Source: Gammaproteobacteria bacterium (GTDB lineage: Bacteria > Pseudomonadota > Gammaproteobacteria > Burkholderiales > Thiobacillaceae). From it: DNA of 8,722 nucleotides. The stretch covers positions 1-8,722 of the forward strand of contig JAHJNP010000416.1 in assembly GCA_018820745.1 (NCBI GenBank). The letters are read 5' to 3'. Made by a program: the position numbers and the translations under genes. Below, one piece after another: positions 1 through 6,537 of the stretch (position 1 is the stretch's first letter; every line of letters begins with the position of its first letter). The notes beneath the pieces were generated by a model, which was not told the origin of the DNA, searched no databases, and was given only the letters and a program-made list of their open reading frames with translations.

Positions 1-1003
1 CCTGGTGCTGTCGGGTTCGGTGTCGCAGAGCAACGTGTTCGGCACTGGCAACCGCCTGTCGGCGCAGATCAACTCGGGCAGCGTCAACACCGTTTATTCG
101 CTGTCGTACACCAATCCCTACTACACCATCGACGGCATCAGCCTGGGCTACGATGTGTACCGGCGCGATGTCGATTCGAGTTCGCTCGACAACGTGAGTG
201 AGTACAAAACCTCGACCATCGGTGCCGGGATGCGCTTCGGCCTGCCGATCAACGAGCGTGACTTCATCTCGTTTGGCCTGACCTACGAGCAGACTTCAAT
301 TTCGCTGGTACCCGACGATCTATCAGATTCAGTGCCCGCCACGCAGTACCAGACTTTTGTCGGTCCTACCGGTAAGCGAGATGACGATACGCTGCGTTTC
401 GATACCTCTTGGGCGCGCGATACCCGCAACAGTTTCCTGTTCCCGACCAAGGGCCTGTTCCAGCGGGCGGCGGCGGAAATCGGCACCCCCGCCGGCAGCC
501 TGCAATACTACAAGCTGTCGTTACAGCACCAGCAGTTCTTCCCGCTGAGCAAAAGCTTCACCCTCATGCTGAACGCTGAAGCAGGGATCGGTGGCGGTCT
601 GGGGGACGAAGACTTGCCGTTCTTTAAGAATTTCTATGTGGGCGGCACCAGTTCGGTGCGTGGCTTTGAGAACGGCACCTTGGGGCCGAAGGATGCCAAC
701 GGCGATGCGATCGGCGGCAACAAGCGCATGGTTGCCAATGCGGAACTCTTCTTCCCCTTGCCGGGACTCAAGGATGACCAGTCGCTGCGTATGTCGGCCT
801 TTGTCGATGCGGGCGCAGCATTTGGATCGGATCAGCAATTTGCCTTCGATGAGTTGCGTTATTCGGCAGGGGTGGCGATTTTGTGGGTGTCGCCGCTCGG
901 TCCGCTCAAATTCAGCCTGGCGCAACCCCTTGTTAGCAAGGGCAGCGGCCTGACGGAAGACCAGACCGAAGTGTTCCAATTCACCCTGGGCAATACGTTC
1001 TAG
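1..1003 (+). CDS. bamA: Outer membrane protein assembly factor BamA, C-terminal part (5' end outside window)
   Basis: BamA is the Omp85-family insertase that folds beta-barrel proteins into the outer membrane. The frame is open from base 2 to the TAG at 1001-1003, giving about 333 residues. Known family members are about 760-810 aa, so the periplasmic POTRA domains and the first barrel strands lie upstream of the window. The sequence shows the hallmark VRGF motif of barrel loop 6, encoded at 656-667 inside GGTSSVRGFENGTLGP. It also has the conserved W-x-RDTRN...PTKG segment near residues 135-150, alternating hydrophobic barrel strands, and a C-terminal beta-signal ending in phenylalanine (FQFTLGNTF), which BamA itself recognises. 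The skp gene follows 25 bases downstream, as is usual for this cluster. The fragment looks intact, with no frameshift. A GTG near base 5 is only an internal codon. The TamA/Omp85 alternative is unlikely given the skp-lpxD neighbours. Confidence 0.96.
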   Translation, partial: LVLSGSVSQSNVFGTGNRLSAQINSGSVNTVYSLSYTNPYYTIDGISLGYDVYRRDVDSSSLDNVSEYKTSTIGAGMRFGLPINERDFISFGLTYEQTSISLVPDDLSDSVPATQYQTFVGPTGKRDDDTLRFDTSWARDTRNSFLFPTKGLFQRAAAEIGTPAGSLQYYKLSLQHQQFFPLSKSFTLMLNAEAGIGGGLGDEDLPFFKNFYVGGTSSVRGFENGTLGPKDANGDAIGGNKRMVANAELFFPLPGLKDDQSLRMSAFVDAGAAFGSDQQFAFDELRYSAGVAILWVSPLGPLKFSLAQPLVSKGSGLTEDQTEVFQFTLGNTF

Positions 1004-1028
1004 GGCTTAGCCGTTACCGGAGTATGTG

Positions 1029-1532
1029 ATGATGAAATTCAAGCAGCTTGTCGTTTCCCTGATTCTGGCGTCGGCCTTTGCGGCGGTCCCGGTCCTGGCC
1101 GATACCAAGATCGGTTTCGTCAATACCGAGCGCCTGTTGCGTGAGGCACCGCTGTCGATTGCCGCACAGAAAAAGCTTGAGCGCGAATTCGCCGCGCGCG
1201 ACCAGGAATTGCAGAAACTCGCCAAGCAGGCGCGCGATCTGCAGGCGCAACTCGACAAGGACGGCGTGACCATGTCGGACAGCGAGCGCAAGGCGAAGGA
1301 GCGTGACCTCGGCAACCTCAACCGCGACCTGCAGCGCCAGGGCCGCGAATTCCGCGAAGATCTCAACCTGCGCCGCAACGAGGAGCTGGGGCAGATCCAG
1401 GAGCGCGCGCGAAAGGCGATCCAGGAGATTGCCCGCGCCGAAAAATTCGACCTGATCGTCGAACAGGCGGTCTACGTCGACCCCAAGAGCGACATCACCG
1501 ACCGGGTGATGAAGGCGCTCGGCGGTAAATAA
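1029..1532 (+). CDS. skp: Periplasmic chaperone Skp / OmpH family
   Basis: Skp is a trimeric periplasmic chaperone that holds unfolded outer membrane proteins on their way to the Bam complex. The product is about 167 aa, close to the usual 160-180. Residues 1-24 form a signal peptide: lysines at 3 and 5, a hydrophobic core and a V-L-A cleavage site before DTKIGFVNTERLL. Residues about 40-135 are rich in Lys, Arg, Glu and Gln and form the predicted coiled-coil tentacles. The C-terminal YVDPKSDITDRVMKAL matches the family's closing strand and helix. Three tandem possible starts exist: GTG 1026, ATG 1029 and ATG 1032. GGAG at 1019-1022 sits 6 bases before ATG 1029, which I prefer; 1032 is nearly as good. 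The position directly after bamA and before lpxD supports the call. Confidence 0.94.
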   Translation: MMKFKQLVVSLILASAFAAVPVLADTKIGFVNTERLLREAPLSIAAQKKLEREFAARDQELQKLAKQARDLQAQLDKDGVTMSDSERKAKERDLGNLNRDLQRQGREFREDLNLRRNEELGQIQERARKAIQEIARAEKFDLIVEQAVYVDPKSDITDRVMKALGGK

Positions 1533-1578
1533 GACCAGCTTCAAAACCAGGCGCGATTGCAGAAAATAGTTAGATCCG

Positions 1579-2610
1579 ATGGCCGCAACCCTTACTGAGC
1601 TGGTCGCCCGCTTTGGCGGAGAGCTCGTGGGCGATGGTGCGCAGGCAGTGAGCCAGGTGGCGCCGCTGGATCGCGCCACCCCGGATGAAATCGGCTTTGT
1701 TTCGCAGGGAAAGTACCTCACCCAACTGGCCGACACGCGTGCCGGTGCAGTGATCCTGCCGGCGGATGCGCGCGACGCCACCGATCTGCCGCGTATCCTT
1801 ACCCCCAATCCCTATCTGTATTTCGCGCGCGTTTCGGCCCTGCTGAATCCGCCGCCGCGCCCGCCGGCGGGCATCCATGCGGCCGCCAGCGTCGCGCCGG
1901 ACGCGGAGATCGCCGCCGACGCCAGCATCGCCGCCGGTGCGGTGGTCGGCAGCGGCGCGTACATCGGCGCCCGCACGGTGGTTGGCCCCAACTGCGTCGT
2001 TGGCGAGCATGTCCGCATTGGCGTCGATTGCCTGCTGCATGCCAATGTCACCCTCTATCACCATTGCGAAGTGGGCGATCGTGCCATCCTGCATTCCGGC
2101 TGCGTCATCGGTTCTGACGGCTTCGGCTTTGCGCCGAATGAGGGCCGCTGGGAGAAAATTCCGCAGATCGGCCGCGTGCTGATCGGCAGCGATGTCGAAA
2201 TCGGCGCCTGCACCACCATCGACCGCGGTGCGCTGGAAGACACGGTGGTCGAGGAGGGCGTCAAGCTCGACAACCTGATCCAGGTCGCACACAACGTGGT
2301 GATCGGTGCGCACACCGTGATTGCCGCCTGCACCGGCATCGCCGGCAGCGCCAAAATCGGCCGCCACTGCACCATCGGCGGCGCGGCGATGATTATCGGC
2401 CACATCGAGATTGCCGATAACACCCGCATCTCGACCAACACGCTGATCACCAAATCGCTGCCGAAGGCGGGCACCTACACATCAGCGCCGCCGTTCACCG
2501 AACACGAGGTCTGGCAGAAGAACGCCGTCCACATGCGCAACCTCGACAAGCTGGTGAACCGCGTCAAGCAGCTTGAAAAACGACTCAACGAACTGGAAAG
2601 CAAATCATGA
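1579..2610 (+). CDS. lpxD: UDP-3-O-acylglucosamine N-acyltransferase LpxD
   Basis: LpxD adds the second 3-hydroxyacyl chain, from acyl-ACP, to UDP-3-O-acyl-glucosamine in lipid A synthesis. It is a soluble cytoplasmic trimer. The 343-aa length fits the family (about 341 in E. coli). Residues 1-100 form the uridine-binding domain ([17 protein letters not shown] and following). Residues about 105-310 carry many hexapeptide repeats of the left-handed beta-helix. The catalytic base is His238 in [10 protein letters not shown], matching E. coli His239. The charged C-terminal helix from about residue 318 is the ACP-contact region. An in-frame TAG at 1567 rules out an upstream start, and ATG 1579 gives the expected N-terminus. 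No convincing Shine-Dalgarno sequence lies before it. The gene is 46 bases after skp, and its TGA overlaps the ATG of fabZ. Confidence 0.97.
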   Translation: MAATLTELVARFGGELVGDGAQAVSQVAPLDRATPDEIGFVSQGKYLTQLADTRAGAVILPADARDATDLPRILTPNPYLYFARVSALLNPPPRPPAGIHAAASVAPDAEIAADASIAAGAVVGSGAYIGARTVVGPNCVVGEHVRIGVDCLLHANVTLYHHCEVGDRAILHSGCVIGSDGFGFAPNEGRWEKIPQIGRVLIGSDVEIGACTTIDRGALEDTVVEEGVKLDNLIQVAHNVVIGAHTVIAACTGIAGSAKIGRHCTIGGAAMIIGHIEIADNTRISTNTLITKSLPKAGTYTSAPPFTEHEVWQKNAVHMRNLDKLVNRVKQLEKRLNELESKS

Positions 2611-3050
2611 TCATGGACATCGAGCAGGTCATGCAGTACCTGCCGCATCGCTACCCTTTCCTGCTGATCGACAAGGTCATCGAACTCGAACTCGGCAAGA
2701 CCATTACCGCGATCAAGAACGTCACCATCAACGAGCCGTTTTTCCCCGGTCACTTCCCCGGCGCGCCGGTGATGCCGGGCGTACTGGTCCTGGAAGCGAT
2801 GGCGCAGGCGGCGGCGATCCTGTCGTTCAAGACCAAGGACTACGCGCCTGAGGATATCGGCATCGTCTATTTTGCCGGCATTGACGGCGCGCGCTTCAAG
2901 AAGCCGGTCAAGCCGGGCGACCAGCTCGTGCTCAAGGTCAACATCGTGCGCGAGATGCGCGGTATCTGGAAATACACCGGGCGAGCCGAGGTGGACGGCG
3001 CGCTGGTCGCTGAAGCCGAACTGATGGCGACCCTGCGCAACAAGCCTTAA
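2607..3050 (+). CDS. fabZ: 3-hydroxyacyl-[ACP] dehydratase FabZ
   Basis: FabZ dehydrates 3-hydroxyacyl-ACP to trans-2-enoyl-ACP in type II fatty acid synthesis. It competes with LpxA and LpxD for the same substrate. The 147-aa hot-dog-fold protein shows the N-terminal [13 protein letters not shown] motif. The active-site pair is His49 ([14 protein letters not shown]) and Glu63 ([10 protein letters not shown]), the same positions as described for Pseudomonas FabZ. I chose ATG 2607, in an ATGA overlap with the lpxD stop, because GGAAAG at 2595-2600 is 6 bases upstream. ATG 2613 is possible but has poorer spacing. The FabA alternative is excluded by the short length, the motif order and the context between lpxD and lpxA. 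Expression is probably translationally coupled to lpxD. Confidence 0.97.
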   Translation: MIMDIEQVMQYLPHRYPFLLIDKVIELELGKTITAIKNVTINEPFFPGHFPGAPVMPGVLVLEAMAQAAAILSFKTKDYAPEDIGIVYFAGIDGARFKKPVKPGDQLVLKVNIVREMRGIWKYTGRAEVDGALVAEAELMATLRNKP

Positions 3051-3827
3051 ATGACGAATATTCACCCCACCGCGCTGGTCGCCGCGGGCGCCCGGCTCGC
3101 CGACGACGTCGAGATCGGCCCCTACACGATCATCGGCGAACACGTCGAGATCGGCGCCGGCACCACGGTCGGCGCGCATGCGGTGATCACCGGCCATACC
3201 AAAATCGGCGCGCACAACCAGATCTTCCATTTCGTCTCGCTCGGCGAAGCGCCGCAGGACAAGAAATACGCCGGCGAGCCGACGCGGCTTGAAATCGGCG
3301 ACCACAACGTGATCCGCGAATTCTGCACCTTCAACACCGGCACCGTGCAGGACCGCGGCGTGACGACGATCGGCAGCCACAACTGGATCATGGCCTATGT
3401 GCACATTGCGCATGATTGCGTGGTGGGCGACCACACCATCTTTGCCAACAACGCATCGCTGGCGGGCCACGCCGAAGTGGGCGACTGGGCGATCCTCGGC
3501 GGCTTCACCGGCGTGCACCAGTTTTGCAAGATCGGCGCCCACGTAATGACCGGCATCTCCAGCGTGGTGTTCAAGGACATCCCGCCCTTTATCATGGCGT
3601 CCGGCCAGCCCGCCGCGCCGCATGGCCTCAATAGCGAAGGCCTCAAGCGGCGGGGATTTTCAGCCGAGGCGCTGGCCGCCCTGAAGCGTGCCTACAAGAT
3701 TCTCTATCGCGAAGGCAACACGCTGGCCGAGGCCAAGACCAAGCTCGCGCCCGAGGCGGCGAACCACGCTGAAGTCCAGCAGCAGCTCGATTTCCTCGCG
3801 CGCTCCGAGCGCGGCATCATCCGGTGA
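3051..3827 (+). CDS. lpxA: Acyl-ACP--UDP-N-acetylglucosamine O-acyltransferase LpxA
   Basis: LpxA starts lipid A synthesis by moving a 3-hydroxyacyl chain from ACP to the 3-OH of UDP-GlcNAc. It is a cytoplasmic homotrimer. The 258-aa product (E. coli 262) has hexapeptide repeats over residues 1-175 and a helical C-terminal domain beginning near LNSEGLKRRGFS. His121 in VHIAHDCVVGD matches the catalytic E. coli His125, and His118 matches His122. Residue 169, the acyl-chain ruler position (Gly173 in E. coli, Met169 in P. aeruginosa), is isoleucine, so a shorter acyl donor is inferred. The ATG follows the fabZ TAA directly with no spacer and no visible Shine-Dalgarno sequence, which suggests translation by coupling. 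The TGA overlaps the lpxB start. Confidence 0.97.
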   Translation: MTNIHPTALVAAGARLADDVEIGPYTIIGEHVEIGAGTTVGAHAVITGHTKIGAHNQIFHFVSLGEAPQDKKYAGEPTRLEIGDHNVIREFCTFNTGTVQDRGVTTIGSHNWIMAYVHIAHDCVVGDHTIFANNASLAGHAEVGDWAILGGFTGVHQFCKIGAHVMTGISSVVFKDIPPFIMASGQPAAPHGLNSEGLKRRGFSAEALAALKRAYKILYREGNTLAEAKTKLAPEAANHAEVQQQLDFLARSERGIIR

Positions 3828-4954
3828 CGGACCTCGGTGTGGTCGCCGGCGAAGCGTCCGGCGACCTCCTCGGGGCGCACTTCATCGACGCGCTGAAACA
3901 GCGGCACCCCGACCTGCGCGCCGCCGGCATCGCCGGCCCGCGCATGGTCACAGCCGGCGTCGAGGCGATCTATCCGAGCGACAAGCTGGCGGTCAACGGC
4001 TACGTCGAGGTGCTGCGTCACCTGCCCCAGCTGCTGTGGATCCGTTCACGCATCACCCGTCATTTCCTGCGCGAACGGCCGCGCGTCTTCGTCGGCATCG
4101 ATGCGCCGGATTTCAATTTCACGCTGGAAACGAAACTCAAGCAGGCCGGCATTCCCACCGTGCATTTCGTCAGCCCGTCAATCTGGGCCTGGCGCCCCGA
4201 ACGCATCCACCGCATCAAGCAGGCGGTGTCGCACATGCTGGTGGTGTTTCCGTTCGAGGAACAGCTCTACCGCGATGCGGGCATCCCCGTCACCTACGTC
4301 GGCCATCCGCTGGCAGACGTGATTCCCTTGCAACCCGATACCGCTGCAGCACGCGCGGCCCTGAGACTGGCCGCCGGCCCGGTGATCGCTCTATTGCCGG
4401 GCAGCCGGCTCTCCGAAGTGACGCGTCATGCGCGGCTGATGCTCGATGCGGCGGTGCGCATTCGCCAGCGCCATGCCGACGCGCAGTTCGTGCTGCCCGC
4501 CGCGAGCGAGGCCGCTGCCCGCCTGATCCGGCAGGCGGCACAGGGGCTGGATCTGCCGCTGCAGGTGCTGAAGGGCCGGTCGCACACCGCGCTGGCGGCA
4601 TGCGACGTCGCGCTGGTGGCCTCCGGCACCGCCACGCTCGAAGCCGCGCTGTTCAAGAAACCCATGGTCATCACCTATCGCGTGCCGGCGCTCACCGCCT
4701 ACCTGATGCGCAAGAAAGCGCTGCTGCCGTGGATCGGCTTGCCGAACATTCTGGCGCGCGATTTCGTGGTGCCGGAACGGGTGCAGGAAGCCGCCACCCC
4801 CGAGAATTTGGCAAACGACGCGCTGGCGTGGCTGGACGATGCGCCGCGCCGGGCTGCCGCCATCGAAACCTTCCGCGCCATGCATTTGAGCCTGCGGCAA
4901 AACGCCAGTGCGCGCATCGCTGAGGCGGTGCAGCCCTATCTGGAGGGCGCATGA
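3824..4954 (+). CDS. lpxB: Lipid-A-disaccharide synthase LpxB
   Basis: LpxB is a GT19 glycosyltransferase that joins UDP-2,3-diacylglucosamine and lipid X into the tetraacyl disaccharide at the inner face of the cytoplasmic membrane. The 376-aa length fits (E. coli 382). Visible signatures are VAGEASGD at residues 7-14, GIDAPDFNF with Asp93 matching catalytic E. coli Asp98, and [12 protein letters not shown] following it. [10 protein letters not shown] has Arg195 in the nucleotide-binding region, and [10 protein letters not shown] starts at Ser267. The start is a GTG in a GTGA overlap with the lpxA stop; the first strand begins almost at once ([14 protein letters not shown]). The N-terminus is slightly shorter than in E. 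coli, but no better in-frame start is seen. The stop overlaps the ATG of rnhB. Confidence 0.96.
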   Translation: MTDLGVVAGEASGDLLGAHFIDALKQRHPDLRAAGIAGPRMVTAGVEAIYPSDKLAVNGYVEVLRHLPQLLWIRSRITRHFLRERPRVFVGIDAPDFNFTLETKLKQAGIPTVHFVSPSIWAWRPERIHRIKQAVSHMLVVFPFEEQLYRDAGIPVTYVGHPLADVIPLQPDTAAARAALRLAAGPVIALLPGSRLSEVTRHARLMLDAAVRIRQRHADAQFVLPAASEAAARLIRQAAQGLDLPLQVLKGRSHTALAACDVALVASGTATLEAALFKKPMVITYRVPALTAYLMRKKALLPWIGLPNILARDFVVPERVQEAATPENLANDALAWLDDAPRRAAAIETFRAMHLSLRQNASARIAEAVQPYLEGA

Positions 4955-5565
4955 CGCCGCGCAAGCCGGTCGTGCTGCAGATGGGGCCGCTCGGCCTGTG
5001 CGGCGTCGACGAAGCCGGGCGCGGCCCGCTGGCGGGGCCGGTGATGGCGGCGGCGGTCATGCTCGATCCCGCGCAGCCGATCGACGGCCTGCGCGACTCC
5101 AAGAAACTTTCCGCCGCCGCGCGCGAGCGCCTGGCCGACGAGATCCGCCTGCGCGCTGTCGCCTGGTGCGTGGCCGAGGCCAGCGTCGCCGAGATCGACC
5201 GGCTGAACATCCTGCAGGCCACCCTGCTGGCGATGCAGCGCGCCGTCGCCGGTTTGCAGACACCGCCGGACGACGTCTGGGTCGACGGCAACCGCTGCCC
5301 CGACTGGGCGTGGCGCTCGCAGGCAGTGGTCAAGGGCGACGACAAGGTGGCCGCGATCGCTGCCGCCTCGATCCTGGCCAAGACGGTGCGCGACCAGTTC
5401 ATGTGCAGGCTGCATGAGGACTATCCAGCCTATGGATTCGCCCGGCACATGGGCTATGGCACCGCCGTGCATCTGGCTGCATTGAAGGCGCACGGTGCCT
5501 GCCCGCAGCATCGGCGCAGCTTCGCCCCGGTTAAACTCGTCCTCGATCAAGCCGTTTTGTTCTGA
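4951..5565 (+). CDS. rnhB: Ribonuclease HII
   Basis: RNase HII cuts the RNA strand of RNA/DNA hybrids and opens DNA at single misincorporated ribonucleotides, using two metal ions. The 204-aa protein is of normal length. The catalytic carboxylates are visible: Asp20 and Glu21 in [14 protein letters not shown], Asp112 in VWVDGNR, and Asp130 in [18 protein letters not shown]. The H-x-GYGT motif ([10 protein letters not shown]) near residue 170 is also typical. ATG 4951 lies in an ATGA overlap with the lpxB stop, and GGAGGG at 4942-4947 lies just upstream, so it has its own ribosome site despite the overlap. rnhB directly after lpxB is a long-known arrangement without an obvious functional link. 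The gene looks intact. Confidence 0.96.
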   Translation: MTPRKPVVLQMGPLGLCGVDEAGRGPLAGPVMAAAVMLDPAQPIDGLRDSKKLSAAARERLADEIRLRAVAWCVAEASVAEIDRLNILQATLLAMQRAVAGLQTPPDDVWVDGNRCPDWAWRSQAVVKGDDKVAAIAAASILAKTVRDQFMCRLHEDYPAYGFARHMGYGTAVHLAALKAHGACPQHRRSFAPVKLVLDQAVLF

Positions 5566-5576
5566 AAGGAAGTCCC

Positions 5577-6029
5577 ATGAATGTCTCGTTGCTGCTGCAT
5601 GTGCTTGGCGTCGTCGTCTGGGTCGGCGGCATGTTCTTCGCCTACATGGCGCTGCGCCCGGTGGCCGCCAGCGTGCTCGAACCCCCGCAGCGGCTGACGC
5701 TGTGGAGCGGCGTGTTCGGAAAATTCTTCCCCTGGGTGTGGGCGTCGGTGGCGCTGATCCTGCTGACCGGCCTGCACATGCTGGTGAAGGTCGGCGGCAT
5801 GGCCGCGCCGCATTACGCCATGACGATGCTGGCGCTGGGTGTGGTGATGATGCTGATTTTCGCGCACGTGTTCTTCGCCCCCTACACGAAACTCAAGCGC
5901 GCGGTCGCGGCGCAAAACTGGAAAGCGGGCGGCGCCGCGCTGGCGCAGATTCGCATGCTGATCGGCATCAACCTCAGCCTGGGGCTGCTGACGATCGCGG
6001 TGGTGTTTGTCGGGCGTGCTTTGCTCTAG
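5577..6029 (+). CDS. Small four-helix membrane protein, CopD-like
   Basis: This 150-aa inner membrane protein has four predicted helices at about residues 3-25, 52-71, 78-100 and 126-147. The first helix (LLHVLGVVVWVGGMFFAYM) resembles the opening of CopD-superfamily proteins, which in some bacteria help copper uptake. Histidines at 8, 67, 79 and 97 lie in or next to helices and could bind a metal or heme; that is inference. HemJ-like proteins share the size and four-helix plan and are an alternative, but I do not see their sequence signature. AAGGAAG at 5566-5572 is a good ribosome site 4 bases before the ATG. Only 11 bases separate it from rnhB, so it is probably read as the last gene of the lpx transcript. 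The substrate and role are unknown. Confidence 0.8.
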   Translation: MNVSLLLHVLGVVVWVGGMFFAYMALRPVAASVLEPPQRLTLWSGVFGKFFPWVWASVALILLTGLHMLVKVGGMAAPHYAMTMLALGVVMMLIFAHVFFAPYTKLKRAVAAQNWKAGGAALAQIRMLIGINLSLGLLTIAVVFVGRALL

Positions 6030-6141
6030 AAAAACACGAACCTGCCGTCATTGCGAGCAACGCGCAGCAATCCGGAATGTTCGCTTAATTAATACGCCGG
6101 GTTGCTTCGCACGCTCGCAATGACTGGCTAAATTATTCTTC
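6030..6141. terminator. Possible bidirectional terminator between convergent genes
   Basis: The 112-base gap separates a + gene ending at 6029 from a - gene ending at 6142. Its palindrome can fold into a long stem in RNA from either strand. On the + strand the stem is followed by an AT-rich run with TTATTCTTCTC (6132-6142). On the - strand it is followed, after about 10 bases, by GTTTTTC from the A-run at 6029-6035. The T-runs are short and set back from the stem, and the loop is long, so efficiency is uncertain. Confidence 0.4.
6047..6124. repeat. 78-bp imperfect palindrome, probable dispersed intergenic repeat
   Basis: A perfect 12-bp inverted repeat, GTCATTGCGAGC at 6047-6058 and its complement at 6113-6124, bounds the element. 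Inside it, 6062-6075 (GCGCAGCAATCCGG) pairs with 6097-6110 at 12 of 14 positions. The 21-base AT-rich centre includes TTAATTAA at 6085-6092. Repeats with cores like TCATTGCGAGC...GCAATCC are, from general knowledge, seen scattered between genes in various bacterial genomes and give rise to spurious predicted peptides. Only one copy is inside this window, so dispersal cannot be shown here. It lies between convergent genes, where such elements are well tolerated. Confidence 0.75.
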
Positions 6142-6537
6142 TCAGGGCTCGTCTTGTGCCGGCGCTGCCAGCAGTTGGCGCGCCGTCTCATGGATGACTG
6201 CCTGACGCGCCTCGCACTGCAGTTCGGCATGAAACCGGCCGTCGCGATACAGGTACACCGTCGGCAGGTGGAAGATATCGAAATAGCGCGCCACTCCGGT
6301 GGCTTCGCTGACGTCGACCTCGAAAAGCGCGTGGGTCGGGCCGGGTAGCGAATCGGGTAGCAGACGCTTCCACGCCCGGCACGCCCCGCAGTGCGGCGCG
6401 CTGAACAGCACCACGGCAATGCCGGAAGTGGCAGCGAGGCGGGCATGAAAATCGCCCTCGGCCAGGCGTGAAAAAGCGGGTAGGGCGGCGGCATCCGGGC
6501 TGCTAGAATCGCGCTTTTCGTCCAGGCGCTGCGTCAT
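6142..6537 (-). CDS. Thioredoxin-fold protein with CGAC motif
   Basis: The 131-aa protein has a thioredoxin-like domain from about residue 22. A beta strand leads into the redox motif (VVLFSAPHCGACRAWKRLLP), with Cys50 and Cys53. Then come a FEVDVSEATGVARYFDI segment and the cis-proline loop HLPTVYLYRDGRF with Pro92. A further cysteine is at 108. It probably acts as a dithiol-disulfide reductant or exchange protein in the cytoplasm, since no signal peptide or membrane helix is visible. The motif is CGAC rather than the CGPC of housekeeping thioredoxin, so redox potential and partner may differ; the partner is unknown. The first 20 residues are polar and probably disordered. No other ATG, and no GTG before the core strand, is in frame, so the start at 6537 is forced even though it overlaps the start of the divergent exchanger gene. 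The upstream GAGAAA is at best a weak ribosome site. Confidence 0.85.
   Translation of the reverse strand: MTQRLDEKRDSSSPDAAALPAFSRLAEGDFHARLAATSGIAVVLFSAPHCGACRAWKRLLPDSLPGPTHALFEVDVSEATGVARYFDIFHLPTVYLYRDGRFHAELQCEARQAVIHETARQLLAAPAQDEP
6504..6509 (+). promoter_or_regulatory. Candidate -10 box for the exchanger gene
   Basis: TAGAAT, preceded by TGC, lies 26 bases before the ATG at 6536. This is a reasonable place for a sigma-70 -10 element. No TTGACA-like -35 box is seen at the expected distance. If real, the promoter lies inside the first codons of the opposite thioredoxin-like gene. Confidence 0.25.

Noticed and set aside
1533..1578. Possible promoter in the skp-lpxD gap
   Set aside because: The 46 bases show no -35/-10 pair at proper spacing, so read-through from upstream is more likely.
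1570..2403. 277-codon open frame on the - strand across lpxD
   Set aside because: It is another in-register antisense shadow of a GC-rich hexapeptide-repeat gene, with no recognisable domain.
1880..2470. Roughly 18-bp periodicity in lpxD, and similarly in lpxA
   Set aside because: It reflects the six-residue repeats of the left-handed beta-helix, not a DNA repeat or CRISPR array.
2475..3623. 382-codon open frame on the - strand across fabZ and lpxA
   Set aside because: It lies in codon register with lpxA, has the low-complexity Asp/Ala/Gly/Val/His-rich composition expected of an antisense to hexapeptide repeats in GC-rich DNA, and covers genes with clear catalytic motifs.
3688..4923. 411-codon + strand frame overlapping lpxB
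   Set aside because: It is extremely Arg/Ala-rich and out of frame with lpxB, whose motifs are complete.
5495..6088. 197-codon + strand frame over the CopD-like gene
   Set aside because: It has Arg/Ala-rich shadow composition, no ribosome site, and ends in the palindrome.
6048..6494. 148-codon - strand frame over the thioredoxin-like gene and palindrome
   Set aside because: It is out of frame with the CxxC protein, and its tail is a translation of the intergenic palindrome, a known source of false ORFs.
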